Of a DNA stretch of 37,283 nt, positions 8,326 to 16,756 are shown one piece after another. The DNA is from an uncultured Prochlorococcus sp. (GTDB lineage Bacteria; Cyanobacteriota; Cyanobacteriia; PCC-6307; Cyanobiaceae). The DNA is taken from positions 1 to 37,283 of the forward strand of contig CACILY010000009.1 in assembly GCA_902587615.1 (NCBI GenBank). Reading direction: 5' to 3'. The notes below the pieces were generated by a model. It did not search any database, was not told the origin of the DNA, and saw only the letters and a program-made list of their open reading frames with translations. Position numbers and translations under genes: made by a program. Numbering within the stretch: position 1 is the first letter of the stretch; each line of letters starts with the position of its first letter.

Positions 8326-9402
8326 CTAGCCTTCAAGAGTAACTCTTGTGTTATCTAAATTGCTAATTGCTCTAGTAATACTCTTAAAATCGAAGCCTAA
8401 AGCTCTAATCGCATGCCATAAATGACCTTGGATAAAGAAGAATCCAAAGTAATAATGAACATTGGTTAAAGCAGCACGAGTTGTATGTCCCAAGAAAGAT
8501 GTGCAGTCTGAGACGTCACCTGTATCCACCCAATAAGGGGAAATTCCAAACTTCAATGCGAGTGGCTCTCCATACCAAGCTTCTGGATAAACAGTTGTAT
8601 TTGAAGCACACCAAAAAGCTGCCACAATAGCCATCCAGCCAATCCCTGCTAGAGAGAAAGAAAGAATACCTTCTGCAGACAATACTTTTGAACCTTTAAA
8701 AGTGGTGTATTCACCAAGCAAACCAGAACCCATTTTTGTTGCAATGTGGTGAGCTCCACCGGCAATCTGGGCAAATGCCAAGAATGCATGACCGCCCATC
8801 ACATCTTCAAGGCTATCGATTGCAAGAAAATCAAACTGGTGGTTCCAGATTGCACCTAAATTCAAGTTGTATTCAACTTGACGAACAGCTTCTATGGCTG
8901 GGTCATAAATTCCATGAATTCTGGCCCATTCAACAAACCAAATGTTTGCTATACCAAAAAATAGTAAGTGGTGACCAAGAATAAAAGTTTGGTTGTCAGG
9001 ATTGTTCCACTCTAATTTGAACTTTTTAGTTGTAGGAACAGGACCATCAGCAAGATCGCCATCAAATAGCAAGGAATGAGCTAATGCTCCTCCCGCATAA
9101 ACCATTGAAGCAATCAAATGCACTACTGCGACTGAAATTACATTTTCTCCAGTCCATGCACCAGCCTGATCGAAGCCTACTCCGATAGAAGCTAAATGAG
9201 CTAGAAAAATAGAACTTTGATGACCCATTGCGATGGATGGATCAAAGCGTGTCATCTCCCAAATGGTGCTTGCACCGCAAGCAAAAGCAATCAAGCCAGT
9301 ATGCGCTGCATGAGCGGCAATGAACTTGCCAGCCCGATTAGTTACTCCAGCGTTACCAGCCCACCATCCATAGGTGATGTCTGGATTTCCGTAGGTTTGC
9401 AT
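8326..9402 (-). CDS. pcb: Pcb chlorophyll a/b-binding light-harvesting protein, 358 aa
   Basis: A second member of the six-helix Pcb antenna family, homologous over its whole length to the gene at 3023-4063. The start NPDITYGWWAGNAGVTNRAG, the GHHLLFFGIANIWFVEWARI segment, WNHQFDFLAI and VHYYFGFFFIQGHLWHAIR are all present, with the helix His residues conserved. Compared with its neighbour it carries a longer loop around residue 222 (MGSGLLGEYTTFKGS) and a 12-residue longer C-terminus. It is followed by a good terminator and so is its own transcription unit. The upstream 430 bp probably hold its promoter. Which photosystem it serves is not visible. Confidence 0.96.
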   Translation of the reverse strand: MQTYGNPDITYGWWAGNAGVTNRAGKFIAAHAAHTGLIAFACGASTIWEMTRFDPSIAMGHQSSIFLAHLASIGVGFDQAGAWTGENVISVAVVHLIASMVYAGGALAHSLLFDGDLADGPVPTTKKFKLEWNNPDNQTFILGHHLLFFGIANIWFVEWARIHGIYDPAIEAVRQVEYNLNLGAIWNHQFDFLAIDSLEDVMGGHAFLAFAQIAGGAHHIATKMGSGLLGEYTTFKGSKVLSAEGILSFSLAGIGWMAIVAAFWCASNTTVYPEAWYGEPLALKFGISPYWVDTGDVSDCTSFLGHTTRAALTNVHYYFGFFFIQGHLWHAIRALGFDFKSITRAISNLDNTRVTLEG

Positions 9403-9831
9403 AAGTTAAAAGTACACTCGCATATAACCGTTATGAGATTACATTGATTTTGGGCTTGGGAAGCAAACAGTTCAGCAACCGTTAAATGCTGCTATATCCA
9501 ATGTTTTTACTTTTAGAGAAGTTCACAAGTATTTATGATTTGAATATCGCTCAAAATTGAGGCCTGATAATAGTCACAATAAGAGTTTCTAGGGATTGAT
9601 CAAAGTTGATCAAGTATTCTTAGCGACTGACCATTAAGCCTGTAGGACAAAATCAGAAGTGCATATCAAACGTAATTATTTCAAATTTCAGACAGTGAAA
9701 AAGCAATTCGAAATTATTTATTAGTCAAAGCTAATTTTTTTATTTAATATCTTCAGCCTTTTATCACACATCTTTGAACTGAAAAATCTATAAATAATTT
9801 TGCCCATTTATCTCTCTAGAAATAAATGTCT
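9403..9831. other. Intergenic region upstream of pcb, with tandem TTGATCAA palindromes
   Basis: There is no convincing coding sequence in these 429 bases. It should contain the minus-strand pcb promoter and the end of the transporter gene. The notable feature is TTGATCAA at 9596-9603 repeated at 9606-9613, two 8-bp palindromes one helical turn apart, about 200 bp before the pcb start. Confidence 0.5.
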
Positions 9832-11160
9832 CTAGCCAAACCATTGCTGGAAAAGATCTAGAGAACTAATTAATAAGCCAATTGCAATGACTGGAGGTGA
9901 CACCCATCGGAGCATAAACTTGAGATATCTACGAACACCCTCATTTGAATTTGCATCTGCTAAATCCTGATCGTATTTGCGGGGAACGACCCAACCAAGC
10001 AATATTGAGATAAGAAAGCCTCCTAAAATCAATAAGAAATTAAATATTGCATCCATATTTCCAAGAAAATCTAATGAAATCGCCGAGGGTATACCAATAA
10101 GAAATACTAGAAAGGTTGAAAAGAATACCGCCTTAGATCTTGTAAACCCAAGTTTGTCCATCATCGAAGAAACAGGAACTTCTAAAAGAGAAATAGAGGA
10201 AGTAATTGCAGCAATAAAAGCAAGTCCAAAGAAAATTGCGGCTAATAACCGACCAAATGTTCCTAAATTCGCAAATCCGGTAGGTAAAGCAATGAAGAGT
10301 GCGCCAACTGTTGATTCATTAACTACTTCTTTCAAACCAAAAGTCATGACAATTGGGAAAGTGATCATTCCGGCTAAAAGACCGACTGCTGTATCAAAAC
10401 TTGCAACTCCGAGGGCCTCCTTAGGCAAAGGATTACTTTTATCTAAATAAGATGAATAAGCAACCATAATCCCAATTCCTAAACTCAAAGAAAAGAATGC
10501 TTGAGTGAAGGCATTGCGAATTGTAGTTTTATCAAGCAATTGAGATGGATCCCATCTCATCAAAAACGATGAATATCCTTCCCAAGCGCCCGAAAGAGTA
10601 GAGGCCCAAACAGCTAAGAATAAAAGTAAAATGAAGAGCGCAGGCATAGCCCAACTAGTCAATCGCTCTATACCACCTCTAACACCAGCTGCGACAACAC
10701 AAGCAGTAAGGATCAAGCTAAAAACCTGACCTATAAAGACACTCTTTCCACTACTAATTCGACCAAAAAATTCTCCAGCCTCAGAAATATCTCCAGGAAG
10801 TCCTACGAATAGCGCATGAAAAAAAGTATCAACAGTCCAACCCATTATCACTGCATAGAAGGAAAGAATCCCGCAAGACGCAATAGCAAAAAGCCAACCT
10901 AGTGGTTCCCATTTACCACCTGCGGCTTTTTCTGGTGCAGTGAAGGGACTACTTTTTGTACTTCGTCCAAGAACCATCTCCCCAACAAGTACAGGAAGAC
11001 AAACAACCAAGACAACTAATATATAGAGAAGTAAAAAAGCTAAGCCTCCTCCTTGCGATGATCTATATGCGAAGCCCCAAAGATTACCTAGTCCAACGGC
11101 ACTCCCTGCCGCTGCAAGTACAAAGCCCCATCCAGAACGCCATTGCTCCCTTTGCTCCAT
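9832..11160 (-). CDS. Sodium-dependent transporter, NSS/SNF family, 442 aa
   Basis: A polytopic inner-membrane symporter of the neurotransmitter:sodium symporter family, which takes up amino acids or related solutes with Na+ (LeuT fold). The first helix carries the family motif GSAVGLGNLWGFAYRSSQGG, the unwound substrate and Na+ site, followed by LPVLVGEMVLGR. The later TTIRNAFTQAFFSLSLGIGI matches the TM6 binding region and AAITSSISLLEVPVSSMMDK matches TM8. It has about 11 helices and the bacterial-type length of about 440. The start ATG precedes MEQREQWRSGWGF, a typical N-terminus. The substrate cannot be told from the sequence. Confidence 0.93.
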   Translation of the reverse strand: MEQREQWRSGWGFVLAAAGSAVGLGNLWGFAYRSSQGGGLAFLLLYILVVLVVCLPVLVGEMVLGRSTKSSPFTAPEKAAGGKWEPLGWLFAIASCGILSFYAVIMGWTVDTFFHALFVGLPGDISEAGEFFGRISSGKSVFIGQVFSLILTACVVAAGVRGGIERLTSWAMPALFILLLFLAVWASTLSGAWEGYSSFLMRWDPSQLLDKTTIRNAFTQAFFSLSLGIGIMVAYSSYLDKSNPLPKEALGVASFDTAVGLLAGMITFPIVMTFGLKEVVNESTVGALFIALPTGFANLGTFGRLLAAIFFGLAFIAAITSSISLLEVPVSSMMDKLGFTRSKAVFFSTFLVFLIGIPSAISLDFLGNMDAIFNFLLILGGFLISILLGWVVPRKYDQDLADANSNEGVRRYLKFMLRWVSPPVIAIGLLISSLDLFQQWFG

Positions 11161-11422
11161 CTAATTACCTCTGTGAATGAACTGATAATTAATAATTATG
11201 AAAAGGCTAAGAGAAAGAGGCAAAAAGATTTAGTTGCTGTAGGAATTCGGAACAAGAAATTACTCAACATTGTTCTAAAATGACTACTTGGTCATAGAAA
11301 CTAATGTCTAAAATAAATTTCAAAATGAATTTGAGTGCAAGAGGCAGGGAATTGAGTTTTCTATAAACTGAAAGAGAAAATCATTTATGGTATATGTACC
11401 TATCTAATCTATTGGCAGAAAA

Positions 11423-13402
11423 TTGACATATTTACTATGTTATTTAGGGGTTTGGCTTAGCCTTTCCGGACTGTGGTACAAATATTTAACAAAGATCACT
11501 TTAGGATTAAATTGGAAAGAGATAAAATCAATAACTTTCCTTTGCTTCTCAATCGGTTTTATATCAATATTTACATTATTAGGTCTAATTAACATTGTAT
11601 CGCACTTAATAGGTCATGAGATAAGAGAGTCATATTATTTGTTAATATTCTCTATTTATATATTTACCAGCCAAATAAAGAATACAAAAGTAATTATAAT
11701 TGAAGCCTTAAAATCTACTGGCAATATCTTAATAACAAAAAACAATATAATAAAGGATTTTAATATTTTAGATTATAGCCTCTTATTAATAATAGTAGTC
11801 CAAATTATAGCACTTTTATTAAGACTATCCTTACCAGTCACGCATGATGATCAACTAAATCAGTATTTCTATGATTCGCTACAAATCTCTCGGTTAGAAA
11901 ACCTATCTCTAATAAGTTTCTACAAAATTGGACAGGCATTTAGGACGGATTCATTAGGGTCATTTTTTGATGCTTTTACTCTTCAGCTAACAAATTCGTG
12001 GTCTATTGCTAGATCAACAAGGCTACTTGCTCTAATACTAACGATTGGAACAAGTTTGGAAATCTTGAGGAATATGTCGATATTAAATATCAGAAAATTA
12101 TTATTAATTACTGCAATCATTACTACATTACCTGATATATGGGATATTGGACTCTCAGGGAAACAAGATATATATATTTGTTTATTTGAGTTAACTGGAT
12201 TTGGATTGATTTCATTGTCAGTTAAGTCGAAAGAAATCCCTGGAAAAATAATTTTACTTTGTATATCCTTATCAATAGGCTTGATAAGCATCTTTTCCAG
12301 ATTATCTTCTATTGCATTCTTTGGAAGTAATCTGATAATAATTGCATACTATTTATACAAATACTTTAGAGCACGCAATAGATTGAGGATAAGGATTGGA
12401 TGGAGTGGGAGATTCCTTATTAGTTTTATCATTCTGATATCAGTGATTTTAGTTTTAACATCGATAGGTATACTAAATTATATTTACCTAGATAATCCAT
12501 TCTATAGACTATCACCTCCTGGCTCACTGGAAAACGCTTTTCCTTATGCAATTTATAAAAGCAATTATGAGAGTTTCAAGGATCTTTATAATATGAATAT
12601 TCAGGTACCGTTTATTAAAAATTTTACATCAGTAATTTATGCTGCTTTAGGATTAGAGCCGATAAGATATATTAGCAACCTCCTAATAGATCTATTTCCT
12701 TTAAATTTATTAGCCCTTTTACTGAACAATATTGGTCCAAAATCATTAATGGTGTCGTATTTGTCTTTAAGTCCAATCTTATTACTACCTTTAATACAAT
12801 TTCGAAGGGTTTGGAAGTCAGACAACCATTTAAATATAAATTTCTTAATTATATGGTTATCTTTATGGAGTCTTGGAATAACGTATACACGAATAATCAT
12901 TTCTTGTTGCATTTGTCTTTGCATAGTGGCTCTTTCTGACGATGCATTTTCAGAAGAAAGAGCTGCCTTGGAAATTAGAAAAGGGTATATCTATAAAGTT
13001 ATATATGTATATGGGTTAATTACTATTTTTTGTTTTACAATCTGGAGTATTACTAACTTAGCTGATCTCCCCATAAGGAAGTTAGGTGATCCAGTTAATT
13101 ATGAAAGAGGGATTCTATCAAGAGAGTATCTTATTTTAAAAAATAGTATGGGCCGGGGTGATTACGCAGTACCTACAAATAATTTCGAAGAGGAATGGAG
13201 ATCTATTACTAATTCAAGAACAAATAAAATCAAACTCTTAGTAGAGGCTCCACCTCAATTTGCCTATTTTATGAATAAAGGAATTATAATAAATAAGCTT
13301 AATCCAAGTTTACTAAAAGGGTTAAATAATGAAAGGTTTGAATGTTTTGAAGTCAATGAGAAACAAATAATTAATAAAATCTCATGCAAAATCCTTAATT
13401 AA
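11423..13402 (+). CDS. Polytopic membrane protein, possible GT-C glycosyltransferase, 659 aa
   Basis: It has about 11-12 hydrophobic helices and a hydrophilic C-terminal region of about 110 residues. Between helices 4 and 5 lies LPVTHDDQLNQYFYDSLQIS, an acidic Asp-Asp motif on the outer side of the membrane, as in GT-C enzymes that use lipid-linked sugars. The downstream RTDSLGSFFDAFTLQLTNSW also fits a large periplasmic loop. I do not recognise a named family. The start is TTG at 11423; the nearby ATG at 11435 is out of frame. It converges on a GtrA-like gene 16 bp away, and GtrA proteins often accompany lipid-linked glycosyl transfer. The DNA is very AT-rich. The GT-C call is inference. Confidence 0.6.
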   Translation: MTYLLCYLGVWLSLSGLWYKYLTKITLGLNWKEIKSITFLCFSIGFISIFTLLGLINIVSHLIGHEIRESYYLLIFSIYIFTSQIKNTKVIIIEALKSTGNILITKNNIIKDFNILDYSLLLIIVVQIIALLLRLSLPVTHDDQLNQYFYDSLQISRLENLSLISFYKIGQAFRTDSLGSFFDAFTLQLTNSWSIARSTRLLALILTIGTSLEILRNMSILNIRKLLLITAIITTLPDIWDIGLSGKQDIYICLFELTGFGLISLSVKSKEIPGKIILLCISLSIGLISIFSRLSSIAFFGSNLIIIAYYLYKYFRARNRLRIRIGWSGRFLISFIILISVILVLTSIGILNYIYLDNPFYRLSPPGSLENAFPYAIYKSNYESFKDLYNMNIQVPFIKNFTSVIYAALGLEPIRYISNLLIDLFPLNLLALLLNNIGPKSLMVSYLSLSPILLLPLIQFRRVWKSDNHLNINFLIIWLSLWSLGITYTRIIISCCICLCIVALSDDAFSEERAALEIRKGYIYKVIYVYGLITIFCFTIWSITNLADLPIRKLGDPVNYERGILSREYLILKNSMGRGDYAVPTNNFEEEWRSITNSRTNKIKLLVEAPPQFAYFMNKGIIINKLNPSLLKGLNNERFECFEVNEKQIINKISCKILN

Positions 13403-13418
13403 AAGAGTTTAATCGCAA

Positions 13419-13808
13419 TCAAGATCTTATATTAAATATAAAATTCTTCTGGGTAAAGTATGAAATCGAGGCCAATATAGGAATCATTATGGCAGCCGAA
13501 AGATTTTTAGAGATGCTAATATTACTGGCAAATGCAATGCAGAAAGCATTCAATAGCCATAAAGAAACCATCAAGAAAGAATATTTTAAAGATGTATTTA
13601 TTTTCCTTATTTCTTTTACTTTAAATACTATTTTACCATAAATTAAATATCCAAATACTCCATTAAAAAGTTGTGATATTAAGGTAGAGATATAAACGCT
13701 AAAGAAATCTATAGAAAGCAGATACTGCAATATAAGGTTGGTAAAAATAACATTGATAATTCCAGCCGAACCAAACCTTCGTTTCATTCCAAAATGTAAC
13801 AGCTTCAT
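13419..13808 (-). CDS. GtrA-like membrane protein, 129 aa
   Basis: Four predicted membrane helices and GtrA-family features: RRFGSAGIINVIFTNLILQY at the start, SQLFNGVFGYLIYGKIVFK in the middle, and PILASISYFTQKNFIF at the C-terminus, the typical SYxxxKxFVF ending. GtrA-family proteins are thought to help flip or hold polyprenyl-linked sugars during O-antigen or cell-wall glycosylation. The gene is tail-to-tail with the polytopic membrane protein, 16 bp apart. Its length is in the normal range of 120-150. Confidence 0.8.
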   Translation of the reverse strand: MKLLHFGMKRRFGSAGIINVIFTNLILQYLLSIDFFSVYISTLISQLFNGVFGYLIYGKIVFKVKEIRKINTSLKYSFLMVSLWLLNAFCIAFASNISISKNLSAAIMIPILASISYFTQKNFIFNIRS

Positions 13809-13933
13809 AATCTATTGAACTACTAACTAGTGAAAGCACATAAACAACTATAGTGAATGAAAAAGACAATCAAAAAAAATTAAATACTGCTTAATACAAA
13901 ATAGTTTCATGAGAACATTGGCGAGGAACCTAA

Positions 13934-14662
13934 GTGATTTATAAATACAAGCAATCCTCACCGCAAAATATAGATGATTTTGAAGATTCAATATTTAAAC
14001 ATCTAACCAGAAATTTATATAGAATTAGAGAAGGAATTTTCAGTCAATCTTCCTCTAAAAAACAATTTTTCATCTATTCTCTCAATAGTGGAAATCATGA
14101 AGATTGGATCCTAAATAATCTTTTACCTAATACAAAATTAATTATCCAGCCTAAAATAATTGGCTCATGTATTACCTTATTTTACAGAGATGGTATCTTA
14201 TTCAAAGGATTTAACAAAAATCTTAAGGATATAACAGAAAAAATTTATTTAATTAAATTCATTCCTAAAGCACTCCAAATTAAAAAGGATATACTCATTA
14301 GAGTTATGTTATTCAACCAAGATGGTGATAGAATAATTAATCAGAAAGATTCTATGAATAAGAAGCTAGATACAATTAATCAATTAGACTTTTGTGCATT
14401 TCAAATCATAAACTCTAACCTAAATGAATTCTCTCAGATACACCAGCTGAGATTACTGGGATTTAAGACCCCTAAAACAGAAGCAACTAAATCCCATACA
14501 TCTGAAGTGGGAATATACAAAGATCTCTGGATGAGAAAGAAAATATTTAGCAACTATCCTAATGAAGGAATGATCTTAAAAGTCAATTCTATAAAACTAC
14601 AAAAACAATTAGGGGAAAGCAATGGTGTCTTAAATTGGGCTTTCGTTATAAAATCGAACTAA
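13934..14662 (+). CDS. Degenerate NAD+-dependent DNA-ligase adenylation-domain protein, 242 aa
   Basis: The sequence tracks the nucleotidyltransferase domain of bacterial LigA. IQPKIIGSCITLFYRDGILF (71-90) corresponds to EPKIDGLAISLxYxxGxL. DILIRVMLFNQDG corresponds to the RGE motif III region, LRLLGFKTPKTEAT to the lLGF segment, NEGMILKVNSIKLQKQLGES to DGVVIKVN, and NWAFVIK (about 234-240) to motif V. The nucleotidyl lysine (K74) and both motif IV/V lysines are present. However, KxDG reads K-I-I-G, the motif III Glu is missing, and D in motif IV is E. There is no zinc finger, HhH or BRCT domain. Strand joining looks unlikely; nucleotide or nicked-DNA binding is possible. The start is GTG at 13934. 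The next tiny gene begins at the base after its stop. Confidence 0.75.
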   Translation: MIYKYKQSSPQNIDDFEDSIFKHLTRNLYRIREGIFSQSSSKKQFFIYSLNSGNHEDWILNNLLPNTKLIIQPKIIGSCITLFYRDGILFKGFNKNLKDITEKIYLIKFIPKALQIKKDILIRVMLFNQDGDRIINQKDSMNKKLDTINQLDFCAFQIINSNLNEFSQIHQLRLLGFKTPKTEATKSHTSEVGIYKDLWMRKKIFSNYPNEGMILKVNSIKLQKQLGESNGVLNWAFVIKSN

Positions 14663-14833
14663 ATGGAATTGTTACTTCTTATAATTGGATTAATAATAAT
14701 TTTAATCAGCAGTCTTTTCTGGAAAGATTGGGCATCAGGAGTAGTTGGATTTATTTTTGTTGGTATATTATATTGGACATCTTTACTAACTATTAGAATT
14801 GTCAAATCTATCATATTATTACTATTTGGCTAG
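14663..14833 (+). CDS. Small two-helix membrane protein, 56 aa
   Basis: It begins with ATG immediately after the TAA of the ligase-like gene, which suggests translational coupling. It has two hydrophobic segments, MELLLLIIGLIIILISSLFW (1-20) and a second from about 28 to 55, separated by KDWASG. It is not recognised. Its position suggests it is expressed with the ligase-like protein. Confidence 0.6.
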   Translation: MELLLLIIGLIIILISSLFWKDWASGVVGFIFVGILYWTSLLTIRIVKSIILLLFG

Positions 14834-14868
14834 TGTTCCATGTATTATACTAATAATTTGAGCTGAAC

Positions 14869-15342
14869 ATGAAGAAGATAATCATATCGTCTAATCGTAT
14901 ATTGAAAAATATTAAACAAACAATAGTTTTGAAAATCAACTTAATCTTTGTAATCAATTTATCCTTATTCTTTCTAGTCTTAAACAAGCCTATCTTGGCG
15001 GAGATAAATAGCAATGAGCTGCCAACATGTATAGTTGTTACTCACTGTGTGAATGAAAAGTGGCAAGTAGAGGATTTAGATAATGCCTTTCAAAAAGCTG
15101 AGAATTTCATTTCAGAAAGTCCTCGTACAAAAATAATAGAAAGAAGCAATAATTATATTCATGCAGAAGCAACTACTAGATGGATGCACTACATTGATGA
15201 TTTGGAAGTAAAAGCCTTAAAAGAAAGTAGTTCCATACAAATTCGCTCTGAGTCCAGAGTAGGTATTGGAGATAATGGTGTAAATAAAAAACGTGTTAAT
15301 AATTTAGTCAAGAAGATGAATCTTAAATCAATTAATAGATAA
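14869..15342 (+). CDS. DUF1499 secreted protein, 157 aa
   Basis: A basic N-terminus and a hydrophobic segment (about 22-43, ending in PILAE) look like a signal peptide or anchor. The mature part matches DUF1499: LPTCIVVTHCVNEKW with two cysteines, then SESPRTKIIERSNNYIHAEA, TRWMHYIDDLEVKAL, and IQIRSESRVGIGDNGVNKKR, the RSxSRVGxxDxGVNRxR signature. The family is widespread in cyanobacteria and proteobacteria and its function is unknown. It lies 35 bp after the tiny membrane protein and may share its transcript. Its length is typical. Confidence 0.9.
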   Translation: MKKIIISSNRILKNIKQTIVLKINLIFVINLSLFFLVLNKPILAEINSNELPTCIVVTHCVNEKWQVEDLDNAFQKAENFISESPRTKIIERSNNYIHAEATTRWMHYIDDLEVKALKESSSIQIRSESRVGIGDNGVNKKRVNNLVKKMNLKSINR

Positions 15343-15377
15343 TTAGCTTTTTATTTAAATTAATTTCAACTAAAATA

Positions 15378-16169
15378 CTATATTATTGATTTAATTTCAC
15401 TCATAAGAGTCTCAACCAAATTCCATGATATTTTTGAATATTCCTGTAAAAATTCACTAAAAGTTTGCGCAGCAGATTCATCTGCTGAATCTGAAATAAC
15501 CCTTAAAATCAACCAAGGGATACCTTCTTGATGAGAAACCTGGGCTACAGCAGCTCCTTCCATCTCTACAGCACATAAATCAATTATTTCATCAGAAAGC
15601 ATATTAATTAAACCCTTTTCTGTGATAAATCTATCTCCTGTAGCTATTACCCCTCTACTAATTTGTCCAAACTTTTGTAATTTCCCACGAGAGATTGCCT
15701 CGCTTAAAATGGCTACGGACCAATCTGAATATTTCTCGATTGAGTTAAGCTTGTCTGTACGAAGAGTCGGAACAACAAATTTTGGGAAAAGTGGTCGCGC
15801 ATCCATATCGTGTTGAACTAATGCACTAGGAACAACAAGATCCCATTGTTTTAATGATGAGTTAGCAGCACCAGCTACTCCAGTGAATATAAGTAAATCA
15901 ATTTTTTTCTTTTTGAAGGAAGTACCTATAAGCCTCGTTGCAGCTCTTGCTGCACTTACCTTTCCCCAACCACTCCAAGCAACGCTTATATATATAGTTA
16001 GATTATCAAATTCATCCCCCAACCATTCTCCTGAAAAAATTTTCAAATCACCATAATTAGTTTCGGACAAATCATTCAAATTATCAATTGTGGCTCCTAT
16101 CTCTTCGGGCATTGCACCCAAAATCCCACAATGAAAACAAGTCTTTTTATCAGATTCCAATATAATCAA
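15378..16169 (-). CDS. mtnN: 5'-methylthioadenosine/S-adenosylhomocysteine nucleosidase, 263 aa
   Basis: This enzyme hydrolyses MTA and SAH to adenine plus the thioribose product, in the cytoplasmic methionine salvage and methyl cycle. The phosphorylase/nucleosidase fold is evident: CGILGAMPEEIGATI at the start, WSGWGKVSAARAATRLI, IFTGVAGAANSSLKQWDLVV, the ATGDRFI segment, CAVEMEGAAVAQVSHQEGIP with the substrate-binding M-E-G, and RVISDSADE with the catalytic Asp. It is about 30 residues longer than E. coli MtnN. The start is TTG at 16169. It is divergent from apt with a 27-bp gap; apt recycles the adenine this enzyme releases, so the pairing makes metabolic sense. Confidence 0.9.
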   Translation of the reverse strand: MIILESDKKTCFHCGILGAMPEEIGATIDNLNDLSETNYGDLKIFSGEWLGDEFDNLTIYISVAWSGWGKVSAARAATRLIGTSFKKKKIDLLIFTGVAGAANSSLKQWDLVVPSALVQHDMDARPLFPKFVVPTLRTDKLNSIEKYSDWSVAILSEAISRGKLQKFGQISRGVIATGDRFITEKGLINMLSDEIIDLCAVEMEGAAVAQVSHQEGIPWLILRVISDSADESAAQTFSEFLQEYSKISWNLVETLMSEIKSII

Positions 16170-16196
16170 AGTCTTTATAATAAATATATCTAAAAA

Positions 16197-16715
16197 ATGG
16201 ATTTATCACACATAGAACAATTCATAAAATCTTACAATGACTTTCCAAAGAAAGATATTCTATTCAGAGATGTATTTCCTGTACTAACCAAGCCAAAAAT
16301 ATTCTCCGAACTAATTAATAAGATGGCGTCTTGCAAAATTTGCCAGGATTCAGAGGCAATAATTGCTGTTGATGCAAGAGGTTTTATCTTCGGTACGGCC
16401 ATTGCACTAAAATTATCTAAACCTCTTATTCCAGCGAGGAAGCCAGGAAAACTGCCAGGAGATTTAATTTCAAAGTCATATGAACTTGAATATGGTGAAA
16501 ATTCTTTATCTATACAAAAAGAAGCTTTAAAAGATTATCAGAATTATTTAATTGTCGACGATTTACTTGCGACCGGCGGAACAGTTAATTGTATTGGTAA
16601 TATTCTACATGAGGCAAATAAAAATATTTGTGGTTTATCAGTTGTAGTTGAATTAAAAGATCTAAATGCAAGATCAAAGCTTGAGTTCCCTGTTGAATCG
16701 CAAATTATTTATTAA
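16197..16715 (+). CDS. apt: Adenine phosphoribosyltransferase, 172 aa
   Basis: It converts adenine and PRPP to [23 protein letters not shown] matches the Apt N-terminal FPKxGIxFxDITPLL motif. [27 protein letters not shown] and [13 protein letters not shown] follow in order. The PRPP-binding loop is [20 protein letters not shown]. The length of 172 is typical. It is divergent from mtnN with only 27 bp between the starts, so the promoters must overlap or face into each other. sdhA follows on the same strand after 41 bp. Confidence 0.96.
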   Translation: MDLSHIEQFIKSYNDFPKKDILFRDVFPVLTKPKIFSELINKMASCKICQDSEAIIAVDARGFIFGTAIALKLSKPLIPARKPGKLPGDLISKSYELEYGENSLSIQKEALKDYQNYLIVDDLLATGGTVNCIGNILHEANKNICGLSVVVELKDLNARSKLEFPVESQIIY

Positions 16716-16756
16716 ATATACATGAATTTCACTTAATCCTAAAGATCTGTATAGAT

